Position numbers and translations under genes: made by a program. From an uncultured Allomuricauda sp. (GTDB lineage Bacteria; Bacteroidota; Bacteroidia; Flavobacteriales; Flavobacteriaceae), in NCBI RefSeq assembly GCF_947499585.1, contig NZ_CANMOO010000004.1:124001-188000 (forward strand): a DNA stretch of 64,000 nt, read 5' to 3'. Shown one piece after another: positions 47,110 to 55,772 of this stretch (position 1 is its first letter; the number at the start of each line of letters is the position of its first letter). The notes beneath the pieces were generated by a model. It saw nothing but the letters and a program-made list of their open reading frames with translations. It was not told the origin of the DNA and ran no database searches.

Positions 47110-48558
47110 ATGAAATACTTAAAATATATAGCATTCACGGTCGCGGCATTTTTAACGTCGTGTGAAGCAGACGAATTTTTAAATCCAATACCGGATACTG
47201 TCGTGGTAGAAGAATCATTCTTTCAGACAGATGCAGATGTTGAGGCGGGCATACTAGGAATTTATGATGCGCTTCAAGGGGTAAATGAAAATACGGTAAC
47301 AAATATCGGTAATGTTAACAGAGGGATTCAGTTTGAACATCTTTTGACGGAACATAGAACCGATAATACGAGAAATGCAACCTTGGAAGGCTCTAAATCA
47401 GATTTCCATAGATATGTAGTTGATGCCAACAACGTAGAATCAGAAGATTTTTATGCATCCATGTACGAGGTCATCTTTAGAGCAAATAATGCGCTTAGAT
47501 TTATAGATATTGCTGATCAAGGCAACCGGGCAAGATATACTGCCGAGGCTAAATTTTTAAGAGCGTATGCCTACTTTAAATTAGTAAGGCTGTTTGGAGC
47601 TGTACCTTTGGCAACTGAGGTAGTAGGAGCTGATAACAGTGAGGCGCTTTTTACAAGAATATCAGAAGAACAGATTTATGCGCAGATTGTGGAGGATTTA
47701 CAAGAAGCAGCTGGCACATTGGATAACACCTATAAATCTAGAGCTTCTAGAGCAGCAGCACAAGGGATTTTAGCTAAGGTCTATATGTCCCAGCCAAGCC
47801 CAGATTACTCAGGTGCAGAGCAACTATGCGAAGCGATCATTAATAGCGGAGAGTTTACGTTGCAAAGTAATTTTTCGGATATTTTTTATAATGAATTGAA
47901 TGATGAGATAGTTTTCGCCATCCAATATCAATTCGGAAACACGCTGGAAAGTCAAAGTTTCTCTTCAGAGTTTACCTCTTTTTCACGTCAAGGCCGTGAA
48001 GATGGTCAAAATATTGTCAATGACAATTTAGTGGCAGACTTCAGTGCATTTGGAGGCGATCGCGGGCCATTATCTTTTATTAACCTAGGTAGTTCAATAG
48101 AAGTTATAAAGTTTCTACCAGAAGGATCTGATATAACGGTTTCTCCGCCAACTTACGGAGATAACGCCCGAAACGCTGGTAACGATTATATAGCGCTACG
48201 TTATGCAGATGTATTGCTGATGCATGTGGAAGCGACTATAGGAACAGGAACAAGTACTTCTGACATTGGTGCTATACAATCTTTTCAACAGATAAGAGAC
48301 AGAGCATTCCCGGCTACCGCTCCTAATGTAATTTCAAGTGTATCAAAAGATGAGTTGTTGACAGAGAGGCGTGTGGAATTAGCATTCGAGAATCAGCGCT
48401 GGTACGATATACTTAGGTTTGGAGTAGCGAACGATGTACTGAGTGCACATGCTGTTGAGATGGGATATGTTTTTTCAGCAAGAGATTTGTTATTGCCAAT
48501 CCCGGCGCGAGAAATCAACTTAAGCGATGGGCTTTTAACACAAAACCCTGGGTACTAA
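47110..48558 (+). CDS. susD: SusD-type glycan-binding lipoprotein
   Basis: 482 aa. Lipobox FLTSC, then the SusD/RagB helical TPR-like fold (NNALRFIDIADQGNRARYTAEAKFLRAYAYFKLVRLFG, ASRAAAQGILAKVYM, NDYIALRYADVLLMHVEATIG, ELLTERRVELAFENQRWYDILRFG). It caps SusC and captures alginate oligomers on the cell surface. The start used is ATG 47110; an upstream TTG overlaps susC by 11 bp. It is the immediate partner of the gene upstream. Confidence 0.94.
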   Translation: MKYLKYIAFTVAAFLTSCEADEFLNPIPDTVVVEESFFQTDADVEAGILGIYDALQGVNENTVTNIGNVNRGIQFEHLLTEHRTDNTRNATLEGSKSDFHRYVVDANNVESEDFYASMYEVIFRANNALRFIDIADQGNRARYTAEAKFLRAYAYFKLVRLFGAVPLATEVVGADNSEALFTRISEEQIYAQIVEDLQEAAGTLDNTYKSRASRAAAQGILAKVYMSQPSPDYSGAEQLCEAIINSGEFTLQSNFSDIFYNELNDEIVFAIQYQFGNTLESQSFSSEFTSFSRQGREDGQNIVNDNLVADFSAFGGDRGPLSFINLGSSIEVIKFLPEGSDITVSPPTYGDNARNAGNDYIALRYADVLLMHVEATIGTGTSTSDIGAIQSFQQIRDRAFPATAPNVISSVSKDELLTERRVELAFENQRWYDILRFGVANDVLSAHAVEMGYVFSARDLLLPIPAREINLSDGLLTQNPGY

Positions 48559-48576
48559 AAACTAATATAAAAAACT

Positions 48577-50562
48577 ATGAAATATCAAGTAAACATATTT
48601 AAGAAAACAAAGCTGTTGCTAGCGACATTGGTCGTGGCCAGTATTGTTGCGAGCTGTGTTGGTGATGAGCTTTTCAGAGACGAGTTACCTGGGGCAAATT
48701 CCAAGGTGGATACTGTTTTTCCGGAAGCTAATTTCTCATATGCTTCATCTTCAGATGACTTTAGAGCAATTAACTTTACCAACCTTTCTACAGAATCCTT
48801 GGAGTATGCGTGGGATTTTGGAGATGGAAATACTTCAACTGATGAGGATCCATCATTCACCTTTTCAGACGGCGAAGGAACATATCCAGTATCTTTGACT
48901 GCTACTGATGGAAACGGTGTAAGCGGAACTACTTCTATTGATGTTATAGTGGTTGAAGGCCCATTCCAACCAATTATTATAGAAGCTGGTTTTGAAGATG
49001 ATACCCTTCCAACTGGTGGTGGTGACGGTCGTGATTCATGGAGAAACAATGATTTGGGCGGTGTTATTCAGATTACGGGAAGTCCAGTGACATTTGGAGA
49101 TCAAGGAGCTAAGTTACCTGTTCCTGCCGGTGACCGTATCGGTTATCAAGAAATTACCGTAGATCCAGAAACTAACTATGATTTAAGTTTTTGGTATACG
49201 ATGTTGGCTGGTTCTTCTGATGCCAGATTAATAGTTTCTGTACTAGGAGTAACACAAAATGGAGGTACTTTTGAAACTCTTTTGGATGCCGCAAACGGTA
49301 CAATAGCATCTGTTACAGTGACTAATGATGATGAACCTGATGTCTACGTGCAACAGAAATTGTCCTTTAACTCTGGAGATAACAACACAATTGCTATTTT
49401 CTTTACCAATGGAGATGTAGAAGGTAGATTGGATGATTTTACAATAGACGTGGGAGCAGAAGGTGCCGTACCTCCTTCCGCTGGATTTACTCCTGAGCAA
49501 AGTGAGATTAACTTTTTGGAGTATACATTTACGAACTCATCAACAGGCGCTGTGAGTTATGATTGGAATTTTGGTGATGGAAATACTTCCACAGAGGAAT
49601 CCCCAACCCATATTTATACCGATGCCGATACGTATACTGTTACGCTTACGGCAACAAATGACTCTGGTTTATCAACTACATTAGAACAGTCCATAGAGAT
49701 TTTAGCACCAGTTACAGCTGATTTCACTTCTCAGGTAGATGCCGGCGATTATAGAACGTTTACTTTTATGGATGCTTCTGAAGGCGCTGAAACATTATTG
49801 TGGGAGTTTGGCGATGGATTCCAATTTACAGGAATGGATCCTTCACATACTTATGCGGAAGATGGTATTTACACTGTAACTTTAACGGCCACAAGTATTA
49901 CTGGAAACATAAGCGCCGCGACCGAAGAGCTTGTAGTGGCTCAAGGCTTTGTTGTGCAGGTAATCAATGGAAATTTTGACCTTTACGGTACAACACCAGG
50001 ATGTAATGGGGAAAGTACTGGTGACAACGCAGACCCATGGGATATGACAACTAATGCGACTATTCTCGATTGTGATGGAGCGGAAATTACCAGTCCCTAC
50101 GCAGACCTTTGGGATAATGGCCCATTGGATAGCTGGCTTGACACAGAATACGGTGATAATAGCGAGCAAGCTGGATCAACCAGTGACGGAAATGATGGCA
50201 CTAGAGGAGCTAAATTAGATGAGAGAGGCCGTCGTTTGTATCAAGTGGTAACAGTTCAGCAAGGTTCAACATACACGTTCTCTATTGATGCAAGCCATAC
50301 TGCAGCAGGTATTACTTCCGAGGTATTCATATTGAATACAGAAATCGCAGATGAAACAGGTATTAATGCCTCTACTTCTGATGCTGCCATTGATGCATAC
50401 TTTGCTATTCCGAACATTTTCGCCACGGATGGTGATGCATATGCTACCAGTACATTTCAATTCACAGCATCTACAAATGAGATAGTTATTTATGTCAGGA
50501 ACATAGATGTTGTAGATGGTTCTGCCGAGGCCTTCTTTGATAACATAGAAATCACTGATTAA
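48577..50562 (+). CDS. Surface glycan-binding lipoprotein with PKD and CBM-like domains
   Basis: 661 aa. Lipobox VASC, then PKD 1 (WDFGDGNTSTDEDPSFTF, about 45-130), a jelly-roll-like CBM domain (about 135-290, begins FQPIIIEAGFEDDTLP), PKD 2 (WNFGDGNTSTEESPTHIYT), PKD 3 (WEFGDGFQFTGMDPSHTYA), and a C-terminal CBM-like domain (NGNFDLYGT...YVRNIDVVDGS, about 480-661). There is no catalytic motif. Proteins in this position after SusD bind the target glycan, here presumably alginate. The PKD modules space the binding domains away from the membrane. Confidence 0.85.
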   Translation: MKYQVNIFKKTKLLLATLVVASIVASCVGDELFRDELPGANSKVDTVFPEANFSYASSSDDFRAINFTNLSTESLEYAWDFGDGNTSTDEDPSFTFSDGEGTYPVSLTATDGNGVSGTTSIDVIVVEGPFQPIIIEAGFEDDTLPTGGGDGRDSWRNNDLGGVIQITGSPVTFGDQGAKLPVPAGDRIGYQEITVDPETNYDLSFWYTMLAGSSDARLIVSVLGVTQNGGTFETLLDAANGTIASVTVTNDDEPDVYVQQKLSFNSGDNNTIAIFFTNGDVEGRLDDFTIDVGAEGAVPPSAGFTPEQSEINFLEYTFTNSSTGAVSYDWNFGDGNTSTEESPTHIYTDADTYTVTLTATNDSGLSTTLEQSIEILAPVTADFTSQVDAGDYRTFTFMDASEGAETLLWEFGDGFQFTGMDPSHTYAEDGIYTVTLTATSITGNISAATEELVVAQGFVVQVINGNFDLYGTTPGCNGESTGDNADPWDMTTNATILDCDGAEITSPYADLWDNGPLDSWLDTEYGDNSEQAGSTSDGNDGTRGAKLDERGRRLYQVVTVQQGSTYTFSIDASHTAAGITSEVFILNTEIADETGINASTSDAAIDAYFAIPNIFATDGDAYATSTFQFTASTNEIVIYVRNIDVVDGSAEAFFDNIEITD

Positions 50563-50592
50563 TAAGGGGAAGGACAAACTATTATAGGATTA

Positions 50593-50625
50593 AACCACCC
50601 AGGCTTTAAATTGGACTGGGTGGTT
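50593..50625 (+). terminator. Hairpin between PKD protein and PL7 gene
   Basis: AACCACCCAG pairs with CTGGGTGGTT, 10-bp stem, 13-nt loop. No T-run follows, so it may protect or attenuate the mRNA rather than end it fully. Confidence 0.5.
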
Positions 50626-50665
50626 ATATATCAGTAACTATTACAATTAATAATTGATTTATAAA

Positions 50666-51583
50666 ATGAAAATTTTCCGAAAGAAATCCCTAGCAATTTT
50701 TTTAATGGTATTTCTAACTGTTAGTGCTACTTCTCAAAACAAGAAAAGTAGCGTTGCAGAATCGGATAGTAAAATTGAAAAACGCGATAAGAAGAAGAAA
50801 AAGAAGAAGGTAAAACTTCCTCAAATAGATTTAAGCCATTGGAAGGTTACTATTCCAGAGGGTAAAGGTAAAGGAGGTGCAATAAGTGTTTCACCGCCAA
50901 AAATTCTTGATTATGCAAACAGTGATGTTTTAGCACCTTTTATGTACAATGACTCAACTTCTGGTGCGCTGGTTTTTCACGCCTATCCAACCAATGCCAC
51001 CACGGCCAATACTAAATATTCGCGATCAGAACTTAGGGAACAAATGGAACCTGGTAACGATAAAGTAAATTGGACATTTGCTCAAGGAGGTACTTTGAAA
51101 GCTAGAATGGCCATGGGTGATGTTTCAAGGGCTGAAAACGGAAAGTATCATAAGGTCATTATTGCCCAAATACATGGTAGACTAACAAATGAACAACGAG
51201 ATTTGATCGGACAGAAAGATAATAATGCTCCACCCATTTTAAAGATTTATTGGCAAAATGGTAAAATCCGTGTAAAAACTAAATTGCTAAAATACGCAGG
51301 TGTAGACCAGAAAGCAATTTTACACAAAGAAGCGTGGACAGATGATAAAGGCCAAAATTTTGAGCAAGAAGTAGGTTTTCGAAAATTTACGATTGAAGTT
51401 AAGGTCAGTGACGGTAAAATGGTAGTTTCCTTAAATAACAGTGAATTTTTTGTTTACGATAATGCAAGTATAAAACGATGGGGAATATTTGAAAACTACT
51501 TTAAGGTTGGTAACTATTTCCAGACAAGAGATGAAGGAGCATTTGCGAACGTGAAAGTTTACGAGTTATCTGTTGAACATTAA
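50666..51583 (+). CDS. Secreted PL7 alginate lyase
   Basis: 305 aa. Signal peptide (LAIFLMVFLTVSATSQ), a Lys-rich linker of about 15 residues (KRDKKKKKKKVK), then one PL7 domain starting LPQIDLSHWKVTIPEG. Catalytic motifs: SRSELREQ, AQIHGR and YFKVGNYFQT. These are the RSELR, QIH and YFKxGxYxQ signatures of endo-type PL7 alginate lyases. No lipobox, so it is free or in the periplasm. It is followed by a closely related lipoprotein copy, with the stop 25 bp before that start. Confidence 0.93.
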   Translation: MKIFRKKSLAIFLMVFLTVSATSQNKKSSVAESDSKIEKRDKKKKKKKVKLPQIDLSHWKVTIPEGKGKGGAISVSPPKILDYANSDVLAPFMYNDSTSGALVFHAYPTNATTANTKYSRSELREQMEPGNDKVNWTFAQGGTLKARMAMGDVSRAENGKYHKVIIAQIHGRLTNEQRDLIGQKDNNAPPILKIYWQNGKIRVKTKLLKYAGVDQKAILHKEAWTDDKGQNFEQEVGFRKFTIEVKVSDGKMVVSLNNSEFFVYDNASIKRWGIFENYFKVGNYFQTRDEGAFANVKVYELSVEH

Positions 51584-51608
51584 CTGTTTCAAAACCACAA
51601 ATAAAAAA

Positions 51609-52547
51609 ATGACTGTTTTAATCCAATTACGAATGTTTAAAAATCTACCCAGTCTTATTTGTCTTTTGCTAATTCTTGGCTCATGTCAGGATAACAATTC
51701 AGTTGCTGAAGAAAAAGAAGAAGTATCTATTGATGAGCCCACAACCGATGTAGTAGATATTCCAGATCCAGATCCGGAAGAAACTTCTTTTATCTTACCG
51801 GAAATTGATTTGAGCAATTGGAAAGTAACGCTGCCAATAGGACGCCCTGATGAGGTGGAGCCTCCAGAAATATTGGAATACGCTACCAATGAAAAGCTAA
51901 AATCGTTCATGTATAATGACTCTATCGAGGGTGCTTTGGTTTTCTACACTTATCCCGGAGCCACTACCGCAAATTCCTCTAGATCAAGAACAGAACTTAG
52001 AGAACAGATGGAACCTGGCAGCAATTCGGTTAATTGGACGTTTTCCCAAGGAGGGAGGCTTAAAGGTACATTGGCAATGGATGATATTTCTAAAGATTCA
52101 GATGACAAATACCATAGAACCATCATTATGCAGATTCATGGTCGTTTGACAAATGAACAAAGAGATTTAATTGGCCAAAAAGATAATAATGCGCCACCAA
52201 TGCTTAAGATTTACTGGCAAAATGGTGAAGTAAGGGTAAAGACAAAGGTTTTAAAAGACCCAAATGTTTCCAATACAGACATCTTACGCACTGATTCTTG
52301 GACGGATGATGAAGGTTTTAATTTTAACGAAGAAGTAGGGTTCAATACGTTTTCATTGGAAGTCTTGGTTTCTGATGGAAGAATGGAGGTGATTTTAAAT
52401 GATACAGAATCAGTCGTATATGAAAGTGATGATATAAAAAAATGGGATGTTTTTGAGAACTATTTCAAGGCAGGAAATTATTTGCAAACGTCTGATGAAG
52501 GTTCATATGCTCGGGTAAAATATTATGATTTAGAGGTTGAACATTAA
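51609..52547 (+). CDS. PL7 alginate lyase lipoprotein
   Basis: 312 aa. Lipobox LGSC after the signal segment, an acidic linker, then a PL7 domain starting LPEIDLSNWKVTLPIG. Motifs RTELREQ, MQIHGR and YFKAGNYLQT are all present. It is a paralogue of the gene upstream: TNEQRDLIGQKDNNAPP is identical in both. The two probably arose by tandem duplication and then split into a free and a surface-bound form. Start options are ATG 51609 or ATG 51633; the first is preceded by an A-rich stretch. The gene ends at a strong terminator. Confidence 0.93.
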   Translation: MTVLIQLRMFKNLPSLICLLLILGSCQDNNSVAEEKEEVSIDEPTTDVVDIPDPDPEETSFILPEIDLSNWKVTLPIGRPDEVEPPEILEYATNEKLKSFMYNDSIEGALVFYTYPGATTANSSRSRTELREQMEPGSNSVNWTFSQGGRLKGTLAMDDISKDSDDKYHRTIIMQIHGRLTNEQRDLIGQKDNNAPPMLKIYWQNGEVRVKTKVLKDPNVSNTDILRTDSWTDDEGFNFNEEVGFNTFSLEVLVSDGRMEVILNDTESVVYESDDIKKWDVFENYFKAGNYLQTSDEGSYARVKYYDLEVEH

Positions 52548-52580
52548 GAGTATTTTTTTGAGTTAGTTTAGTTGAATACC

Positions 52581-52618
52581 AAAAACTATTGGCTGAAATT
52601 TTTGGCCAATAGTTTTTT
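52581..52618 (+). terminator. Terminator of the susC-PL7 operon
   Basis: AAAAACTATTGGC (52581-52593) pairs with GCCAATAGTTTTT (52605-52617), 11-nt loop, perfect 13-bp stem with T-run. Confidence 0.85.
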
Positions 52619-52689
52619 ATCCAGACTTGGAAATTAAAGTGAATAAGAATAAAAAGAATGCTTTATAGGTTAAACTAATTTGCTTAAAT

Positions 52690-52714
52690 TTAACAAACCA
52701 ATCTGGTTAACCAA
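52690..52714. promoter_or_regulatory. GntR-type operator, site 3
   Basis: Left arm degenerate (TTAACAAACCA) and right arm TGGTTAACCAA perfect, around ATC. The core AACCA-ATC-TGGTT matches site 1. It ends 21 bp before the regulator's own ATG, suggesting autoregulation. A TAAATTTA box overlaps it at 52685-52692. Confidence 0.65.
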
Positions 52715-52735
52715 TTTTAGAGTGTATATAAGAAT

Positions 52736-53443
52736 ATGAGAGTTGAGATACTTACAAAGAATGAAAATCAAGAGGTACAGAAAGGTATTATCTCTAAACT
52801 GAGGGATTTAATAAATTATAAAAACTTAGAACCTGGAGACAAATTGCCATCTGAAAGGATGTTGTCAGAAAAGTTTGAAGTTAGCAGAAGTAATGTCAGA
52901 GAGGCTATTCAAAAACTGGAGTTTTTTGGCATCCTAAAATCAAGACCACAGAGCGGTACTTTTATCGCCAATATTGGAAGAGTGGCCATGAGTGGAATGT
53001 TGGATGATATATTGAGATTGGAGGATCCAGATTTTAAATCCCTTGTCGAAACTCGAATTTTACTCGAATTAAAAACGGTAAGATTGGCTGCCCTGAGAAG
53101 AACAGAAGAAGACCTTGAAAAAATGCGCCAAGCATTAGATGCTTATAGACAAAAAGTATTAGATGGGAAAGATGCAGTAGAGGAGGATTTGTTGTTTCAC
53201 TTGGCCATTGCCAATGCCAGTAAGAATAGTACCATGAATACTTTTATGTTGATTATAACCCCAGAGATTATCACCAATTTTGAAAAGTATCATGTTTGTG
53301 ATAATAACCAATCTTTTTTAGGCATTCAGGAGCATGAGGATATTTATCAAGCAATAAAAAATCAAGATCCTAAGATGGCAAAAGAAAAAATGAAGGTTCA
53401 TTTTAAAATTTTATACCAATACTGTTATAATACAAAAGATTAA
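52736..53443 (+). CDS. GntR/FadR-family regulator (FCD domain)
   Basis: 235 aa. Winged helix-turn-helix residues about 15-75 (LRDLINYKNLEPGDKLPSERMLSEKFEVSRSNVREAIQKLEFFGILKSRPQSGTFIA), then an all-helical FCD ligand domain (about 90-225) with His residues (LLFHLAIANASKN and HFKILYQYC) that may bind metal plus a sugar-acid effector. Such regulators in uronate loci respond to KDG, KDPG or related acids. It is the likely reader of the three palindromes here. The gene sits alone between two operons. Confidence 0.92.
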   Translation: MRVEILTKNENQEVQKGIISKLRDLINYKNLEPGDKLPSERMLSEKFEVSRSNVREAIQKLEFFGILKSRPQSGTFIANIGRVAMSGMLDDILRLEDPDFKSLVETRILLELKTVRLAALRRTEEDLEKMRQALDAYRQKVLDGKDAVEEDLLFHLAIANASKNSTMNTFMLIITPEIITNFEKYHVCDNNQSFLGIQEHEDIYQAIKNQDPKMAKEKMKVHFKILYQYCYNTKD

Positions 53444-53677
53444 AAAATAAGATAGAGGATGAAATTGCACGCTTTTGTCTTCAATTATAAAAAAAGGAGG
53501 GAAGTAAAACTTAACAAGAACATTATAGATCCTGCCAATATGCGGCTTACCATATCCATCAGGTTTTAGTTTTTATAAGTTTTATGTTGTGAGAGACTGT
53601 ATAATAGGAAAATCAATAATGGTACTTTCCTTGATTACATTTCTATAATACCCCATTGACTATAAAAACCAACTAAT
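53444..53677. other. Intergenic region before the MFS operon
   Basis: 234 bp with no gene. A TACATTTC sequence near 53636 is one base off TAnnTTTG. No AACCA-nnn-TGGTT palindrome was found, so the catabolic operon may not share the operator. Confidence 0.4.
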
Positions 53678-54964
53678 ATGAAAGTTAAAGGCTTAAGATG
53701 GTGGATAATAGGCTTGATATTTATAGCTACTGTTATCAATTATATTGATAGAACAGCATTTGCCTTACTCTGGCCTCAAATGGGTGAAGATTTAGGAATG
53801 GATAAGTCTGACTATGCTATCATGCTAAATGTTTTTATGGCTTGTTATGCTATTGGAAAATTTGCATCCGGAAAGTTATACGACACCATTGGAACACGTT
53901 TGGGCTTTACAGTTTCCATTATTGTTTGGTCAGTTGCTTCGGCGTTTCATGCCTTTGCTCGGGGTATTATTACGCTTTCTATTTTCAGAGGGCTGCTAGG
54001 TCTTGGAGAAGCAGGTAATTGGCCAGGTGCCGTAAAAAGCAATGGTGAATGGTTTCCTGTTAAAGAGCGAGCAATAGCACAAGGTATTTTTAATGCAGGA
54101 GCTTCAATAGGAAATGTTATAGCACCATTTATTATTGTATTCTTATATACCAAGTTTGGATGGCAAACCACCTACATAATATTAGGTGTAGTGGGTATGC
54201 TATGGGTGATTCCATGGTTGTTTTTAAATAAATCTACACCTGAAAAACATCCTTGGGTTACTGATAAGGAAAGAAATTTAATTCTCGACAGTAGAATAGA
54301 TAAGGGCGAAGAGAGTATTGATGCCAAAGTAAAAAGTCTAAGTGTTGGTAAAATATTAAGTTATAAGCAATCTTGGGGTGTATTGTTATGTAGATTTTTT
54401 ATAGAACCAATCTGGTGGTTTTTTGCAGGATGGATGCCAATTTACTTAAATGATAAATTCGGATTAAGTATTGAAGAAATCGCAGCGACCATGTGGATAT
54501 CTTATCTTATGGCTGCGGCTGGAAGTATTCTTGGCGGAATGTTTACCAAAGAATTAATGAAGAAGCTTTCGGTAGATGCAGCAAGAAAAATAACAATAAC
54601 CTTAGGAGGAGTACTAATATTAATAGCCTTTGTCTGTATTATAACACTGGTAAAGGAAAACAATTTTATGACCTTCATTTATTTTGCAGGATTGGCACTT
54701 TTTGGGTTTCAATTTGCAATCGGTAATATCCAAACGATTTCGAGTGATTTGTTTAGAGGACCCTCAGTTGGGACTTTGGCTGGATTGGCAGGTACAATCG
54801 CTGCCGTTTCTCCAATGATTATGAATTGGTTTGTTGGTCAAATTACAACCCAGTCCTATACGCCAGCATTTATTGCTATCTGTGTTTCGGTTGTACTTGG
54901 GGTTGTTGCAATTTTCGCTTTGATCAAGAATATAGAACCGGTAAGAAAAACAGTAGAGTTGTAA
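53678..54964 (+). CDS. MFS transporter, hexuronate/anion:cation symporter type
   Basis: 428 aa, about 12 membrane helices. The start RWWIIGLIFIATVINYIDRTAFALLWPQMGEDLGM, with YIDR, fits the ACS group (ExuT/DgoT-like) that imports sugar acids. A GLGEAGNWPGAVKSNGEWFPVKERAIAQGIFNAGASIG segment is typical. In this locus it likely brings unsaturated uronate or DEH through the inner membrane. It is the first gene of a co-directional catabolic run (MFS-SDR-SDR-kdgK-eda). Confidence 0.9.
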   Translation: MKVKGLRWWIIGLIFIATVINYIDRTAFALLWPQMGEDLGMDKSDYAIMLNVFMACYAIGKFASGKLYDTIGTRLGFTVSIIVWSVASAFHAFARGIITLSIFRGLLGLGEAGNWPGAVKSNGEWFPVKERAIAQGIFNAGASIGNVIAPFIIVFLYTKFGWQTTYIILGVVGMLWVIPWLFLNKSTPEKHPWVTDKERNLILDSRIDKGEESIDAKVKSLSVGKILSYKQSWGVLLCRFFIEPIWWFFAGWMPIYLNDKFGLSIEEIAATMWISYLMAAAGSILGGMFTKELMKKLSVDAARKITITLGGVLILIAFVCIITLVKENNFMTFIYFAGLALFGFQFAIGNIQTISSDLFRGPSVGTLAGLAGTIAAVSPMIMNWFVGQITTQSYTPAFIAICVSVVLGVVAIFALIKNIEPVRKTVEL

Positions 54965-55006
54965 TAAAGAAAACAAGAATAAATTTTAGAATTAAAAATA
55001 AAATAA

Positions 55007-55771
55007 ATGAGTAAAATCGAAGGGAAAATAGCCGTTGTTACAGGGGCTACAGGAGGTATAGGTTTCGAAGTTGCAAAAAGATTAGGTGAAGATGGATATA
55101 CCGTAGTTTTAAATGGTATAGAAGATGACGCAGGAGCAGAAAGAGTGAAAGAACTTACAGCACAAGGAATAAAAGCGGAATACTACGGTTTTGATGTTAC
55201 AAACGAAGAAGCTGTAACTTCTAACATCACCAAAATTGGTGAAAAATATGGAAAAATAGATGTGCTGGTTAACAATGCTGGCGGATTGGGCGGAAGATCT
55301 AGGTTTGAAGAAATGACAACAGATTTTTACAGATTTGTAATGGCACTTAATCTTGATTCTGTATTTTTTGCTTCAAGAGCTGCAATCCCCTTCCTTAAAA
55401 AAGGAGAAAATCCTTCTATAATTAACTATACGTCAAATGCAGGGTGGACCGCTGGTGGACCAGGAGCTGGAATTTACGGAACTTCTAAAGCAGGTGTTCA
55501 TGCTATAACTAGAGCATTGGCAAAAGATTTAGCGGAATATGGGATTAGGGCAAACGCAGTATCACCAGGTACTATTGATACTCCATTTCATGCTCAAATT
55601 AAAGCAACGAAACCCGAAGTTTTTGCGTCTTGGGCAAATAATATTATGTTGGGAAGATTAGGTCAACCAGAAGATGTAGCTGGCGTTATTTCTTTCTTAG
55701 CAAGCAAGGATGCATCTTTCATAACAGCAGAAACTATCCAAATTGGCGGTGGACAAGCTTTAGGAATATAA
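55007..55771 (+). CDS. Short-chain dehydrogenase (candidate DEH reductase)
   Basis: 254 aa SDR. NAD(P)-binding TGATGGIG (residues 13-20), NNAG (about 89-92), catalytic Tyr-x-x-x-Lys in YGTSK with a Ser in the preceding NYTSNAG, and the C-terminal GGGQAL. In alginate users an SDR reduces DEH to 2-keto-3-deoxygluconate (KDG), the step between KdgF and KdgK, so it is a good candidate. Cofactor choice cannot be fixed from sequence. The second SDR starts 1 bp after the stop. Confidence 0.88.
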   Translation: MSKIEGKIAVVTGATGGIGFEVAKRLGEDGYTVVLNGIEDDAGAERVKELTAQGIKAEYYGFDVTNEEAVTSNITKIGEKYGKIDVLVNNAGGLGGRSRFEEMTTDFYRFVMALNLDSVFFASRAAIPFLKKGENPSIINYTSNAGWTAGGPGAGIYGTSKAGVHAITRALAKDLAEYGIRANAVSPGTIDTPFHAQIKATKPEVFASWANNIMLGRLGQPEDVAGVISFLASKDASFITAETIQIGGGQALGI

Positions 55772-55772
55772 A

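Noticed and set aside
48585..49049. 154-codon minus-strand open frame in the PKD protein gene
   Set aside because: It overlaps the signal peptide and PKD 1 of a clear protein and has no motif of its own.
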